The notes under the pieces were generated by a model that saw only the letters and a list, made by a program, of their open reading frames with translations, was not told the origin of the DNA and ran no database searches. Positions 26,974 to 36,003 of a stretch of DNA of 64,000 nucleotides are shown here, in pieces. Source of the stretch: Paraburkholderia acidipaludis NBRC 101816 (GTDB lineage: Bacteria > Pseudomonadota > Gammaproteobacteria > Burkholderiales > Burkholderiaceae). The translations under genes were made by a program, and so were the position numbers. The DNA lies in the NCBI RefSeq assembly GCF_000684975.1, contig NZ_BAXZ01000011.1, positions 1-64,000 on the forward strand. The letters run 5' to 3'. Position 1 is the first letter of the stretch. Each line of letters starts with the position of its first letter.

Positions 26974-29307
26974 TTAGGCCTTCTCCACCAGCAGTTCACC
27001 GAACAGGCTGCCGAGCTGCGCGCCGGCCGGCGTTGCCGCCGACACGCGCACCACCGTCGGCGCAAGATTCGCATCGCGCGTAGCCGGCGCCGTGACCGAC
27101 AGGTCGTCCTGACGCACGCGCACCGCATCGCCTTCCCTCAGACCGAGCTGGTCGAACAGCGCGGCAGGCAGGCCGACTGTGTTGGCCACGCGCGCGGCCG
27201 TCGTGAGCTGCAGCGACTCGGCGCGGCGCACGAGCGGGTCGGCGTGGTAAATCGGCACGTCGGAAATGCGCTCGAAGCGGCCTTCTGCTGCCTTCGCCGC
27301 GGCGCCCTTCGCGACCGGTGCACCCGCCTTGTTCGAGAGGTGCTGCGAGAAATCGCCATCGCCCAGTGCCTTGCGGCGCACTTCTTCCGACGTGTCGTAT
27401 TCGAAGCCGTGGGCGCCCAGCAGCGTGCCCAGCACGCGCAGCACCTTCCATGCGGGACGCGTCTCGCCAAGCGGACGCACCACGCCGTTGAACGGCTGCA
27501 CCGTGCCTTCGGCGTTCACGAACGTGCCGGCGGTCTCGGTGTACGGCGCGATCGGCAGCAGCACGTCGGCGTATTCCAGGCCCGTCTTGAACGGCGAGAA
27601 CATCACGACCATTTCGGCCTGGCCGAGCGCGGCGCGCGCCACGGCCGGATTCGCCGTGTCGAACTCCGGTTCGACGTTGAGCAGCAGATAACCCTTGCGC
27701 GGCTGTTCGAATGCTTCGCGTGCATTCAGGCCGCCGTTGCCCGGCAGTGCGCCCACGAGATACGCGCCAACCGTGTTGCCCGCTTCGGTGAGGAAGCCGA
27801 GCGTCGCGCCGGTCGTTTCGGCAATGAACTGCGCCGCGGCGTGCAAGCGCGCGAAATCCGGATGCTGGACGGCGGCATTGCCGAGCAGCACGAAGCGGCG
27901 CTCACCGCTCGCAAGCGAAGCGGCGACCTGCTTCGCGCCGTCACTCGCCTGCGTGCCCGCGAAGGCTTCCGGCAATGCGACGCCCTTGGCCTCGGCTGCG
28001 GCGGCGGCAATGCCGGCCAGCTCGTCGAGCCATGCCGAAGGCGCGGCGACGATGCGTTGCGCGCCCGGAATCAGCGAGCCGTCGGCCGTAGCCTGCAGCA
28101 GCGCGACCTGGGCACCGCCCTTCGCGGCCTGACGCAAGCGCGCAGCGAAGAGTGCGTGGTCGCGGCGCAGGAACGAGCCGATCACGAGAGCGGAATCGGC
28201 ATACGACAGATCGGCGATCTTCGTGCCGAGCCACGGCGCGCCCGTCACCGGCGCCGAGAAGTCGCTCTGGCGCAGGCGGAAGTCGACGTTCGGCGTGCCG
28301 ATCGCGTCCGCGAGCTGCTTGAGCAGGTAGAGTTCTTCCGTCGTGCTGTGCGGGCTGGCCAGCGCGGCGATCATGTTCTCGCCGTGCTCGTCGCTGATGC
28401 CGTTGATGCCCTTCACAACGTAATCGAGCGCCGTCTGCCAGTCGGTTTCAACCCACTCGCCGCCCTGCTTGATCATCGGGCGGGTCAGGCGGTCCTCGCT
28501 GTTCAGGCCTTCATACGAGAAGCGGTCCTTGTCCGAGATCCAGCACTCGTTGATCGCTTCGTTTTCGTACGGCAGCACGCGCATCACGCGGTTGTTCTTG
28601 ACCTGGACGATGAGGTTCGCGCCGGTCGAGTCGTGCGGGCTCACCGACTTGCGGCGCGAGAGCTCCCACGTGCGCGCCGAGAAGCGAAACGGCTTGCTCG
28701 TGAGCGCGCCGACCGGGCACACGTCGATCATGTTGCCCGAGAGTTCCGAGTCCACCGTCTTGCCGACGAACGACGTGATTTCCGAGTGTTCGCCGCGGCC
28801 GAGCATGCCGAGCTCCATCACGCCGGCAATCTCGTCGCCAAAGCGCACGCAGCGCGTGCAGTGGATGCAGCGCGACATCTCTTCCATCGAGATGAGCGGG
28901 CCCACGTTCTTGTGGAACACCACGCGCTTTTCTTCGCTGTAGCGCGAAGCCGACTTGCCGTAGCCCACGGCCAGATCCTGCAGCTGGCATTCGCCGCCCT
29001 GGTCGCAGATCGGGCAGTCGAGCGGGTGGTTGATCAGCAGGAACTCCATCACGGCTTGCTGGCCCTGCACGGCCTTTTCGGACGACGTGCGCACGACCAT
29101 GCCCTGGGACACCGGGGTCGCGCAGGCAGGCACGGCCTTCGGCATCTTCTCGACATCGACAAGACACATCCGGCAGTTGGCCGCAATCGACAGCTTCTTG
29201 TGATAGCAGAAGTGCGGGATGTAGGTGTCCACCCGCTGCGCGGCCTGGATCACCATGCTGCCCTCGGGCACATGCACCTTCTTGCCGTCTATTTCAAGTT
29301 CAACCAT
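26974..29307 (-). CDS. nuoG: NADH-quinone oxidoreductase subunit G
   Basis: This 777-residue large peripheral subunit has an N-terminal 2Fe-2S domain (cysteines in CYHKKLSIAANCRMC), a His/Cys 4Fe-4S segment (CPICDQGGECQLQD), a second cluster region (CIHCTRCVRFGDEIAG) and a C-terminal molybdopterin-oxidoreductase-like domain without cofactor. It passes electrons from NuoE/F to NuoI. A gap of 149 bases precedes it; I see no promoter in that gap. Confidence 0.97.
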   Translation of the reverse strand: MVELEIDGKKVHVPEGSMVIQAAQRVDTYIPHFCYHKKLSIAANCRMCLVDVEKMPKAVPACATPVSQGMVVRTSSEKAVQGQQAVMEFLLINHPLDCPICDQGGECQLQDLAVGYGKSASRYSEEKRVVFHKNVGPLISMEEMSRCIHCTRCVRFGDEIAGVMELGMLGRGEHSEITSFVGKTVDSELSGNMIDVCPVGALTSKPFRFSARTWELSRRKSVSPHDSTGANLIVQVKNNRVMRVLPYENEAINECWISDKDRFSYEGLNSEDRLTRPMIKQGGEWVETDWQTALDYVVKGINGISDEHGENMIAALASPHSTTEELYLLKQLADAIGTPNVDFRLRQSDFSAPVTGAPWLGTKIADLSYADSALVIGSFLRRDHALFAARLRQAAKGGAQVALLQATADGSLIPGAQRIVAAPSAWLDELAGIAAAAAEAKGVALPEAFAGTQASDGAKQVAASLASGERRFVLLGNAAVQHPDFARLHAAAQFIAETTGATLGFLTEAGNTVGAYLVGALPGNGGLNAREAFEQPRKGYLLLNVEPEFDTANPAVARAALGQAEMVVMFSPFKTGLEYADVLLPIAPYTETAGTFVNAEGTVQPFNGVVRPLGETRPAWKVLRVLGTLLGAHGFEYDTSEEVRRKALGDGDFSQHLSNKAGAPVAKGAAAKAAEGRFERISDVPIYHADPLVRRAESLQLTTAARVANTVGLPAALFDQLGLREGDAVRVRQDDLSVTAPATRDANLAPTVVRVSAATPAGAQLGSLFGELLVEKA

Positions 29308-29456
29308 GATGGTTAATCGTCCCTAACCTGTTACCGCGCTGTTACCGCTCAATCACGCTTTCACGCCTGTCGCGGTCTGCCCCGTTGCATCCTGCTACGC
29401 GGCTCGCGCCCAACGTGCTCGCCTCTCGTTTCGCCTGCCTTTGCCGTCGGGCACCT

Positions 29457-30785
29457 TCAGGCGGCCACCGTCTCCGACGCCGCGTGCGAGTCGGCATGTC
29501 CGCCGACGAGGCAACGCTTGTTATGCACGTGATATTCGAATTCGTCCCAGTAATGCTTGAGCATGCCGCGCACGGGCATGGCCGCCGCATCGCCGAGCGC
29601 ACAGATCGTACGGCCCATGATGTTGCCCGCCACCGAGTTCAGCAAGTCCAGGTCTTCCTGGCGGCCAAGGCCGTGCTCGATGCGATGAACCACACGATAG
29701 AGCCAGCCCGTGCCTTCGCGGCACGGCGTGCACTGGCCGCACGACTCTTCGTAATAGAAGTACGAGAGGCGCAGCAGCGAGCGCACCATGCAGCGCGTTT
29801 CGTCCATGACGATGACCGCGCCCGAGCCGAGCATCGAGCCCTGCTTGGCGATCGAGTCATAGTCCATGTCGGTCTGCATCATGATGTCGCCCGGAATGAC
29901 CGGCGCCGACGAGCCGCCCGGAATCACGGCCTTGAGCTTCTTGCCGCCGCGCATGCCGCCGGCGAGCTCCATGAGCGTCGCGAACGGGGTGCCGAGCGGG
30001 ATCTCGTAGTTGCCCGGACGCTCCACGTCGCCCGAGATCGAGAAGATCTTCGTGCCGCCGTTGTTCGGCTTGCCGAGCTCCATGTACGTCTGCGGGCCGA
30101 CCGTCAGCAGGAACGGCACCGCCGCGAACGTCTCGGTATTGTTGATCGTGGTGGGCTTGCCGTACACGCCGAAGCTCGCCGGGAACGGCGGCTTGAAGCG
30201 CGGCTGGCCCTTCTTGCCTTCCAGCGACTCGAGCAGCGCGGTTTCCTCGCCGCAGATGTACGCGCCGTAACCGTGGTGCGCGTGCAGCTGGAACGAGAAG
30301 TCCGTGCCCAGAATATTGTCGCCGAGCAAGCCCGCCTGGCGCGCTTCTTCAAGCGCAGCCTCGAAGCGGCGATAGACCTCGAAGATCTCGCCGTGGATGT
30401 AGTTGTAGCCCACGGTGATGCCCATCGCATACGCGCCGATGGCCATCCCCTCGATCACGGCATGCGGGTTCCAGCGCAGGATGTCGCGATCCTTGAACGT
30501 GCCGGGCTCGCCCTCGTCCGAGTTGCAGACCAGGTACTTCTGGCCCGGGAACTGGCGCGGCATGAAACTCCACTTCAGGCCGGTCGGAAAGCCCGCGCCG
30601 CCGCGGCCGCGCAGACCACCGGCCTTCACGTCGGCGATCACCTGCTCGGGCGGAATCTTCTCTTCGAGAATGCGGCGCAGCTGCTTGTAGCCGCCGCGCG
30701 CAACGTAGTCTTCGAGGTGCCAGTTCTCGCCGTTCAGGCCCGCGAGAATCAGCGGTTTGATGTGACGGTCGTGCAACGAAGTCAT
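29457..30785 (-). CDS. nuoF: NADH-quinone oxidoreductase subunit F
   Basis: This 442-residue subunit is the NADH-binding, FMN-carrying part of complex I. It has the glycine-rich GLRGRGGAGFPTGLKW nucleotide site and the 4Fe-4S (N3) motif CGQCTPCREG. It overlaps the nuoE stop by 4 bases (ATGA), so NuoE and NuoF are made in coupled amounts. Confidence 0.97.
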   Translation of the reverse strand: MTSLHDRHIKPLILAGLNGENWHLEDYVARGGYKQLRRILEEKIPPEQVIADVKAGGLRGRGGAGFPTGLKWSFMPRQFPGQKYLVCNSDEGEPGTFKDRDILRWNPHAVIEGMAIGAYAMGITVGYNYIHGEIFEVYRRFEAALEEARQAGLLGDNILGTDFSFQLHAHHGYGAYICGEETALLESLEGKKGQPRFKPPFPASFGVYGKPTTINNTETFAAVPFLLTVGPQTYMELGKPNNGGTKIFSISGDVERPGNYEIPLGTPFATLMELAGGMRGGKKLKAVIPGGSSAPVIPGDIMMQTDMDYDSIAKQGSMLGSGAVIVMDETRCMVRSLLRLSYFYYEESCGQCTPCREGTGWLYRVVHRIEHGLGRQEDLDLLNSVAGNIMGRTICALGDAAAMPVRGMLKHYWDEFEYHVHNKRCLVGGHADSHAASETVAA

Positions 30786-31267
30786 TTCGAAAGCTCCTCG
30801 AGCAACTGGTCGATCTTCTCGCGGCTCATGAAGCTGCACATGCGATGGTTGTTCACGAGCAGCACCGGTGCGTCGCCGCACGCGCCCATGCACTCGCCCT
30901 CCTTGAGGGTGAATTTGCCGTCGGACGTGGTCTCGCCGAAGTCGATGCCAAGCTTTTGCTTCAGGTATTCGGCGGTCGCTTCGGCGCCGCCATGGGGGCC
31001 GAGCTGGCACGGCAGGTTCGTGCAGAGCGTGATCTTGTGCTTGCCGACCGGCCTCGTCTCGAACATCGTGTAGAACGTGGCGACCTCCTGGACCGCGACA
31101 GGCGGCATGCCGAGGTAGTCGGCGACGAACTGCATGAGCTCGGGCGACAGCCAGCCATGCTCTTCCTGAGCAACGGCCAGGGCCGCCATGACGGCGGACT
31201 GTTTCTGATCGGCGGGATACTTCGTCAGCGCGCGATCGATTTCTTTCAGGCCTTCAGCTGAGATCAT
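30782..31267 (-). CDS. nuoE: NADH-quinone oxidoreductase subunit E
   Basis: This 161-residue thioredoxin-fold 2Fe-2S protein has four cysteine ligands in CTNLPC and CMGAC. It forms the NADH dehydrogenase module with NuoF. The ATG at 31267 gives the usual N-terminus (MISAEGLKEI). A TTG at 31288 in the same frame is possible but poorly placed relative to any ribosome site. A gap of 153 bases separates it from nuoD. Confidence 0.95.
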   Translation of the reverse strand: MISAEGLKEIDRALTKYPADQKQSAVMAALAVAQEEHGWLSPELMQFVADYLGMPPVAVQEVATFYTMFETRPVGKHKITLCTNLPCQLGPHGGAEATAEYLKQKLGIDFGETTSDGKFTLKEGECMGACGDAPVLLVNNHRMCSFMSREKIDQLLEELSK

Positions 31268-31420
31268 TTTCAGACACGACTCTTTCAATTCCTACCGTTT
31301 CGATTCCCGCCAGACACAAACCCGCCGCGCGTTACGTGTACCTGCTCGCTGCGACAGACGTGGCGTTCCCGGTATTTCGCCGTGCGCCCTTCCCCATCGG
31401 GCGCGCCGGCAGTTTGCCGC

Positions 31421-32674
31421 CTAGCGGTCGATTTCCCCGAACACGATGTCCTGCGTGCCGATGATCGTGACCGCGTCGGCAATCATGTGCCCGCGCGCCA
31501 TTTCGTTCAGCGCGGACAGGTGAGCGTAACCCGGCGCACGGATCTTCAGACGATACGGCTTGTTTGCGCCATCCGACACCAGGTAGATGCCGAATTCCCC
31601 CTTCGGATGCTCGACGGCGGCATAGGCCTCGCCCTCGGGCACATGGAAACCCTCGGTGAAGAGCTTGAAGTGGTGAATCAGCTCTTCCATGTTCGACTTC
31701 ATGTTCACGCGCGAAGGCGGCGCAATCTTATGATTGTCGACCATCACGGGACCGGGATTCTTGCGCAACCACTCAATGCACTGTTTCGCAATGCGGGTGG
31801 ACTGACGCATTTCCTCGACCCGGACCAGATAGCGGTCGTAGCAGTCGCCGTTCACGCCCACCGGAATATCGAAATCCATCTGGTCATAAACTTCGTACGG
31901 CTGCTTCTTGCGCAGATCCCATTCGATGCCCGAACCGCGCAGCATCGCACCCGTCAGGCCGAGCTGCATGGCCCGCTCCGGGGTCACCACGCCGATGCCG
32001 ACGAGACGCTGCTTCCAGATGCGGTTGTCGGTAAGGAGCGTTTCGTACTCGTCGACACAGCCCGGGAAGCGCGTGAAGAAGTCGTCGATGAAGTCCAGCA
32101 CCGAGCCCTGGCGCGCTTCGTTCATGCGCGCGAGCGCCTTCTCGTTGTGGATCTTCGACGCCTTGTATTGCGGCATCGCGTCAGGCAGGTCGCGATAGAC
32201 GCCGCCCGGACGGTAGTAGGCCGCGTGCATGCGCGCGCCCGACACCGCCTCGTACACGTCCATCAGGTCTTCGCGCTCGCGGAACGCGTAGAGAAACACC
32301 GCCATCGCGCCGACGTCGAGCGCGTGCGAGCCGATCCACATGAGGTGGTTCAGCACGCGGGTGACTTCGTCGAACAGCACGCGGATGTACTTCGCGCGCA
32401 CCGGCGGCTCGATGCCGAGCAGCTTTTCGATCGCGAGCACGTAACCGTGCTCGTTGACCATCATCGACACGTAGTCGAGTCGGTCCATGTACGGCACCGA
32501 CTGAATGAAGGTCTTGTTTTCAGCGAGCTTTTCGGTCCCGCGGTGCAGAAGGCCGATGTGCGGATCGGCGCGCTGGATCACTTCTCCGTCGAGCTCGAGC
32601 ACGAGACGCAGCACGCCGTGTGCTGCCGGGTGCTGCGGGCCGAAGTTGAGCGTGTAGTTCTTGATCTCTGACAT
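31421..32674 (-). CDS. nuoD: NADH-quinone oxidoreductase subunit D
   Basis: This 417-residue subunit is related to the large subunit of NiFe hydrogenases but has lost the metal cysteines. It lines the quinone site through the conserved HPAAHG loop near residue 16. It begins 9 bases after nuoC. Confidence 0.97.
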   Translation of the reverse strand: MSEIKNYTLNFGPQHPAAHGVLRLVLELDGEVIQRADPHIGLLHRGTEKLAENKTFIQSVPYMDRLDYVSMMVNEHGYVLAIEKLLGIEPPVRAKYIRVLFDEVTRVLNHLMWIGSHALDVGAMAVFLYAFREREDLMDVYEAVSGARMHAAYYRPGGVYRDLPDAMPQYKASKIHNEKALARMNEARQGSVLDFIDDFFTRFPGCVDEYETLLTDNRIWKQRLVGIGVVTPERAMQLGLTGAMLRGSGIEWDLRKKQPYEVYDQMDFDIPVGVNGDCYDRYLVRVEEMRQSTRIAKQCIEWLRKNPGPVMVDNHKIAPPSRVNMKSNMEELIHHFKLFTEGFHVPEGEAYAAVEHPKGEFGIYLVSDGANKPYRLKIRAPGYAHLSALNEMARGHMIADAVTIIGTQDIVFGEIDR

Positions 32675-32683
32675 GCGACCCTC

Positions 32684-33289
32684 TTACTGTTTCTTCAGAC
32701 CGCCGTACCGATCCTCACGGATCACGCGCGGCGTGATTTCACGCGGCTCGATCGTCACCGGCTGATAGACCACGCGCTTCTGCTCCGGGTCGTAACGCAT
32801 TTCGACGTAGCCCGAGATCGGGAAGTCCTTGCGGAACGGATGGCCGATGAAGCCGTAGTCGGTAAGGATGCGGCGCAGGTCGGGGTGGCCGTCGAACACG
32901 ATGCCAAACAGGTCGAACGCCTCGCGCTCGTACCAGTTCGCCGAGTTCCAGATCTCGAAGACCGACGGCACGATCGGCACCTCGTCGTCCGGCGCGAATA
33001 CGCGCAGGCGCAGGCGCCAGTTATGCGTGATCGAGAGCAGTTGCGACACGGCGGCAAAGCGCGGGCCGTCCCACGCCCCGTCGCCGTAAGTCTGATAGTC
33101 CACCCCGCTAACGTCGATGAGCTGCTCGAAGCGCAGCGTGGGGTTGTCGCGCAGATCCTTCGCGACATCGAGGCAGTCGCCCGCTTTCACGACCAGCGTG
33201 AGTTCGCCGAGCGCCTCGGTGAGGCTGACGATACGCGCGCCAAGAGCCGCTTCGAGGTTCGCTTTCAGGGTCTCGAGTTTGCTTGCCAT
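32684..33289 (-). CDS. nuoC: NADH-quinone oxidoreductase subunit C
   Basis: This 201-residue peripheral subunit has the family signature around YEREAFDLFGIVFDGHPDLR. NuoC and NuoD are separate genes here, unlike the fused NuoCD of E. coli. It follows nuoB by 21 bases. Confidence 0.97.
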   Translation of the reverse strand: MASKLETLKANLEAALGARIVSLTEALGELTLVVKAGDCLDVAKDLRDNPTLRFEQLIDVSGVDYQTYGDGAWDGPRFAAVSQLLSITHNWRLRLRVFAPDDEVPIVPSVFEIWNSANWYEREAFDLFGIVFDGHPDLRRILTDYGFIGHPFRKDFPISGYVEMRYDPEQKRVVYQPVTIEPREITPRVIREDRYGGLKKQ

Positions 33290-33310
33290 ATTGTGGGAGG
33301 CACGCGGCCT

Positions 33311-33790
33311 TTATTGACGTGCGATGGTATTGGTGCGGCGGATCTTCGCCTGCAGCTGGATCACCCCGTAGACCAAAGCTTCCGCGGTGGGCGGGCAACC
33401 CGGCACGTAGACGTCGACCGGCACGATGCGGTCGCAGCCGCGCACGACCGAGTACGAGTAGTGGTAGTAACCACCGCCGTTGGCGCACGACCCCATCGAG
33501 ATCACCCAGCGCGGCTCGGCCATCTGGTCGTAGACCTTGCGCAGCGCGGGCGCCATCTTGTTGCAGAGCGTGCCGGCGACGATCATGACGTCGGACTGGC
33601 GCGGGCTGGGACGGAACACCACCCCGAAACGGTCGAGGTCGTAGCGGGCCGCACCCGCATGCATCATCTCGACCGCGCAACACGCGAGCCCGAACGTCAT
33701 CGGCCACAGCGAGCCGGTGCGCGTCCAGTTGATCAGTTTGTCGGCCGTAGTGGTGACAAACCCTTCCTTCAAGACCCCTTCGATACTCAT
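33311..33790 (-). CDS. nuoB: NADH-quinone oxidoreductase subunit B
   Basis: This 159-residue subunit carries the terminal 4Fe-4S cluster N2 that reduces quinone. The tandem cysteines are in LACCAVEM, with further ligands in SCANGGGYY and GCPPTAE. It lies 74 bases after nuoA. Confidence 0.97.
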
Positions 33791-33864
33791 GTGTTTTCCA
33801 CTCCAGACGGACAGCCCGCAGTGTGCCTGTAGAGCCGCCCTTACGCTATCCGGCGATTAACCCG

Positions 33865-34224
33865 TCACTCCCAGTCGAGACCACCTTTCTTCCAGATGTA
33901 GGCGAAGCCCAGCAGGAATTCGAGCAGGAACAGCATCATCGACAGGAAACCCGGCCAGCCGATGTCACGCAGGGCCACACCCCACGGAAACAGGAACGCC
34001 GTTTCGAGATCGAAGATGATGAAAAGGATGGCAACCAGGTAGTAGCGTACGTCGAACTTCATCCGCGCGTCTTCGAACGCTTCAAAGCCGCACTCGTAAG
34101 GTGAGTTCTTTTCGCTGTCTGGCCGGTTGGGGCCGAGGATCTTGCCGATGGTGACCAGCGCTACGCCCAGACCAAGACCTACGAGGAGGAACAACAGGAC
34201 AGGGTAATAGGCAGCGAGGTTCAA
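33865..34224 (-). CDS. nuoA: NADH-quinone oxidoreductase subunit A
   Basis: This 119-residue, three-helix membrane subunit has the conserved PYECGFEAF loop that contacts the quinone chamber. The start codon is TTG (34224), with GAGG 7 bases upstream. This weak start heads the operon and may limit its first cistron. It is the first of fourteen nuo genes in the standard order A to N, all on the minus strand. Confidence 0.95.
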   Translation of the reverse strand: MNLAAYYPVLLFLLVGLGLGVALVTIGKILGPNRPDSEKNSPYECGFEAFEDARMKFDVRYYLVAILFIIFDLETAFLFPWGVALRDIGWPGFLSMMLFLLEFLLGFAYIWKKGGLDWE

Positions 34225-34303
34225 GGCTATCCTCTATCGGTTGGTTCAGGGTTCCGCAGAACATGTCGCTCCGCGGGGTTACTTCACGTACTTCGCGCTG
34301 CGA

Positions 34304-34332
34304 ACAATAAACGAACACGACGTCAGAAGCAA
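34304..34332 (-). promoter_or_regulatory. Candidate nuo operon promoter
   Basis: On the minus strand, TTGCTT (34327-34332) and TATTGT (34304-34309) are separated by 17 bases. The -35 overlaps the T run of the terminator just upstream, so the nuo operon would start right where the tRNA/secG transcript ends. Each box matches the consensus only moderately. Confidence 0.4.
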
Positions 34333-34370
34333 AAATGCCAGCCCGAGCTGAAGCAAGTGGCTGGCATTTT
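34331..34370 (-). terminator. Terminator between tRNA-Leu and the nuo operon
   Basis: A perfect 8-bp stem (TGCCAGCC with GGCTGGCA, 34336-34343 and 34359-34366) is followed on the minus strand by five T. It lies just downstream of the tRNA gene and insulates nuo from the upstream transcript. A T run on the other side means it could work both ways. Confidence 0.85.
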
Positions 34371-34382
34371 GTAGAATAACAT

Positions 34383-34467
34383 TGGTGCCGACGGCGAGAC
34401 TCGAACTCGCACAGCTTTCGCCACTACCCCCTCAAGATAGCGTGTCTACCAATTTCACCACGTCGGC
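34383..34467 (-). tRNA. tRNA-Leu (anticodon GAG)
   Basis: The 85-nt gene has acceptor arms GCCGACG/CGTCGGC, an encoded CCA end, an anticodon stem CTATC/GGTAG around loop TTGAGGG (anticodon GAG), a long variable arm typical of class II tRNAs, and a T arm GCGAG-TTCGAGT-CTCGC. It reads CUC and CUU codons. It lies between secG and the nuo operon and is probably cotranscribed with secG. Confidence 0.97.
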
Positions 34468-34580
34468 ACTGCATGCAATCCGGGAGGACAATTTTGTTGA
34501 AACCCACGAATCGCTTCAAGACTTAAATTCTAACTTGCCTCAGCGATTTGTTCAATGCACAAAAACAAGTTTTTCCAGAT

Positions 34581-35003
34581 TTATTTCGGCACATCGTTAC
34601 CCGGAGCCGAGCCTGCCGGAGCACTAGCCGTTGCCGGCGACGCTGCTGCCGGAGCGGATGCGACAGGCGCTGAAACCGCTGCATTTGCAGACGCAGCAGC
34701 CGGAGCCGAGGCTACGACGGGGGCGGGAGCCGCTGCGCCCAACACACCAGCCGAAGGCTTCGCATGATACGACCCCAAGTAGGTTAATGCAAGGGTCGAG
34801 GCAAAAAAGACCGTGGCGAGAACCGCGGTCGTACGCGAGAGAAAATTCGCGGAACCGCTTGCGCCAAACAGGCTGCCCGACGCGCCGCTACCGAATGCGG
34901 CACCCATGTCCGCGCCCTTGCCATGCTGGAGCAGCACGAGGCCGATTACCCCGATCGCCGACAGAAGCTGAACGACGATAATCAACGTTTTCAAATACAG
35001 CAT
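34581..35003 (-). CDS. secG: Preprotein translocase subunit SecG
   Basis: This 140-residue membrane protein has the two SecG helices (about residues 2-22 and 52-75) and the conserved linker QHGKGADMGAAFGSGAS. It assists SecYE in protein export. After the second helix comes an unusual tail of about 60 residues built of Ala, Pro, Ser and Val (repeats of the type SAPAAAS). The start at 35003 gives the family N-terminus (MLYLKTLIIVVQ). tpiA lies 100 bases upstream. Confidence 0.95.
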   Translation of the reverse strand: MLYLKTLIIVVQLLSAIGVIGLVLLQHGKGADMGAAFGSGASGSLFGASGSANFLSRTTAVLATVFFASTLALTYLGSYHAKPSAGVLGAAAPAPVVASAPAAASANAAVSAPVASAPAAASPATASAPAGSAPGNDVPK

Positions 35004-35103
35004 CACACTCACCTGAGTCCTGGTTGAACGCAAGCCGGGTCACGGCCTGCGCATACGCGCCCCGCACGCTCATTCAAGAGCGCGGGCGCAACTTCCTAGC
35101 CCT

Positions 35104-35886
35104 TTAACCCGCGACATCCGCGCCCGCCGCAGCAGCCGCGCAAATCGCGAGAAAATCTCCTGCCTTCAACGAAGCGCCGCCGATCAAGCCGCCGTCGATG
35201 TCGGTCTGGCGGAACAGCTCCGCCGCATTCTCCGGCTTCACGCTGCCGCCGTAGAGCAACAGTACGCCAGCCGCCTGCGCACTCTTCGCCGCAAGCCGCG
35301 CGCGCAAGAAGGCATGCACCTGCTGCGCCTGTTCCGACGTCGCGCTCCGGCCCGTGCCGATGGCCCAGACCGGTTCGTACGCCACAACGATACGCGCGGC
35401 CTCGTCTGTCGTCAGCACGGCCAGCACGGCATCGAGCTGCGCGCCGACCACCTTCTCAGTCGCGCCCGATTCGCGCTCTTCGAGCGTCTCGCCCACGCAG
35501 ACAATGGGCGTGAGCCCCGCTGCCAACGCGCGCTGCGCCTTCGCCGCCACGAGATCCGAGCTTTCGCCGTGACAGGCGCGCCGTTCCGAGTGGCCGACGA
35601 TCGCATATGCGGCCTCGAAGTCGGCGACCATGCCTGCCGCAACCTCACCGGTGTACGCGCCCTGCTCGTGCGCCGAAATGTCCTCCGCCCCCCAGGCTAC
35701 CCGGCTGCCGCCAAGCAGCGCCTGAGCCTGCGCGAGATACGGGTGCGGCACACACACGCCGACACGCACCTCCAGCGGCAGCGTCTCGGCGCCACGCGCA
35801 ACACCTTCGAGCAGCGCCGCGTTGACCGCGAGGCGACCATGCATCTTCCAGTTACCGACTACCAGCTTCGCTCGTTGATTCGACAT
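35104..35886 (-). CDS. tpiA: Triosephosphate isomerase
   Basis: This 260-residue glycolytic enzyme interconverts dihydroxyacetone phosphate and glyceraldehyde-3-phosphate. Active-site segments are visible: NWKMHG (Lys), VGHSERR (His) and AYEPVWAIGTG (catalytic Glu and loop 6). The start at 35886 follows the strong promoter upstream; longer frames are not coding. Confidence 0.97.
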   Translation of the reverse strand: MSNQRAKLVVGNWKMHGRLAVNAALLEGVARGAETLPLEVRVGVCVPHPYLAQAQALLGGSRVAWGAEDISAHEQGAYTGEVAAGMVADFEAAYAIVGHSERRACHGESSDLVAAKAQRALAAGLTPIVCVGETLEERESGATEKVVGAQLDAVLAVLTTDEAARIVVAYEPVWAIGTGRSATSEQAQQVHAFLRARLAAKSAQAAGVLLLYGGSVKPENAAELFRQTDIDGGLIGGASLKAGDFLAICAAAAAGADVAG

Positions 35887-35924
35887 TGTTTCGGTTGCTG
35901 TTAAAAGCGGGCGCAAAACACGCA

Positions 35925-35954
35925 ATTTTACTGCGCGAAATCGAAATGGGTCAA
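35925..35954 (-). promoter_or_regulatory. Sigma-70-type promoter of tpiA-secG-tRNA
   Basis: On the minus strand, TTGACC (35949-35954) and TAAAAT (35925-35930) are 18 bases apart and lie about 40 bases before the tpiA ATG. Both boxes match the consensus in five of six positions. It is the likely promoter for tpiA, secG and the tRNA. Confidence 0.75.
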
Positions 35955-36003
35955 ACCGCGACGCATCGTTCGCGCCCTTTGTCATCCATAAGGGCGGCGA
36001 AAT

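Noticed and set aside
25897..29316. Very long open frame (over 1100 codons) on the plus strand opposite nuoG-nuoI
   Set aside because: It is the antisense shadow of GC-rich coding sequence; composition is dominated by Arg/His/Glu and it covers several verified nuo genes.
34383..34467. tRNA-Leu as an integration site for a genomic island
   Set aside because: Both flanks are conserved core genes (secG and nuoA) and no integrase or duplicated tRNA end is present.
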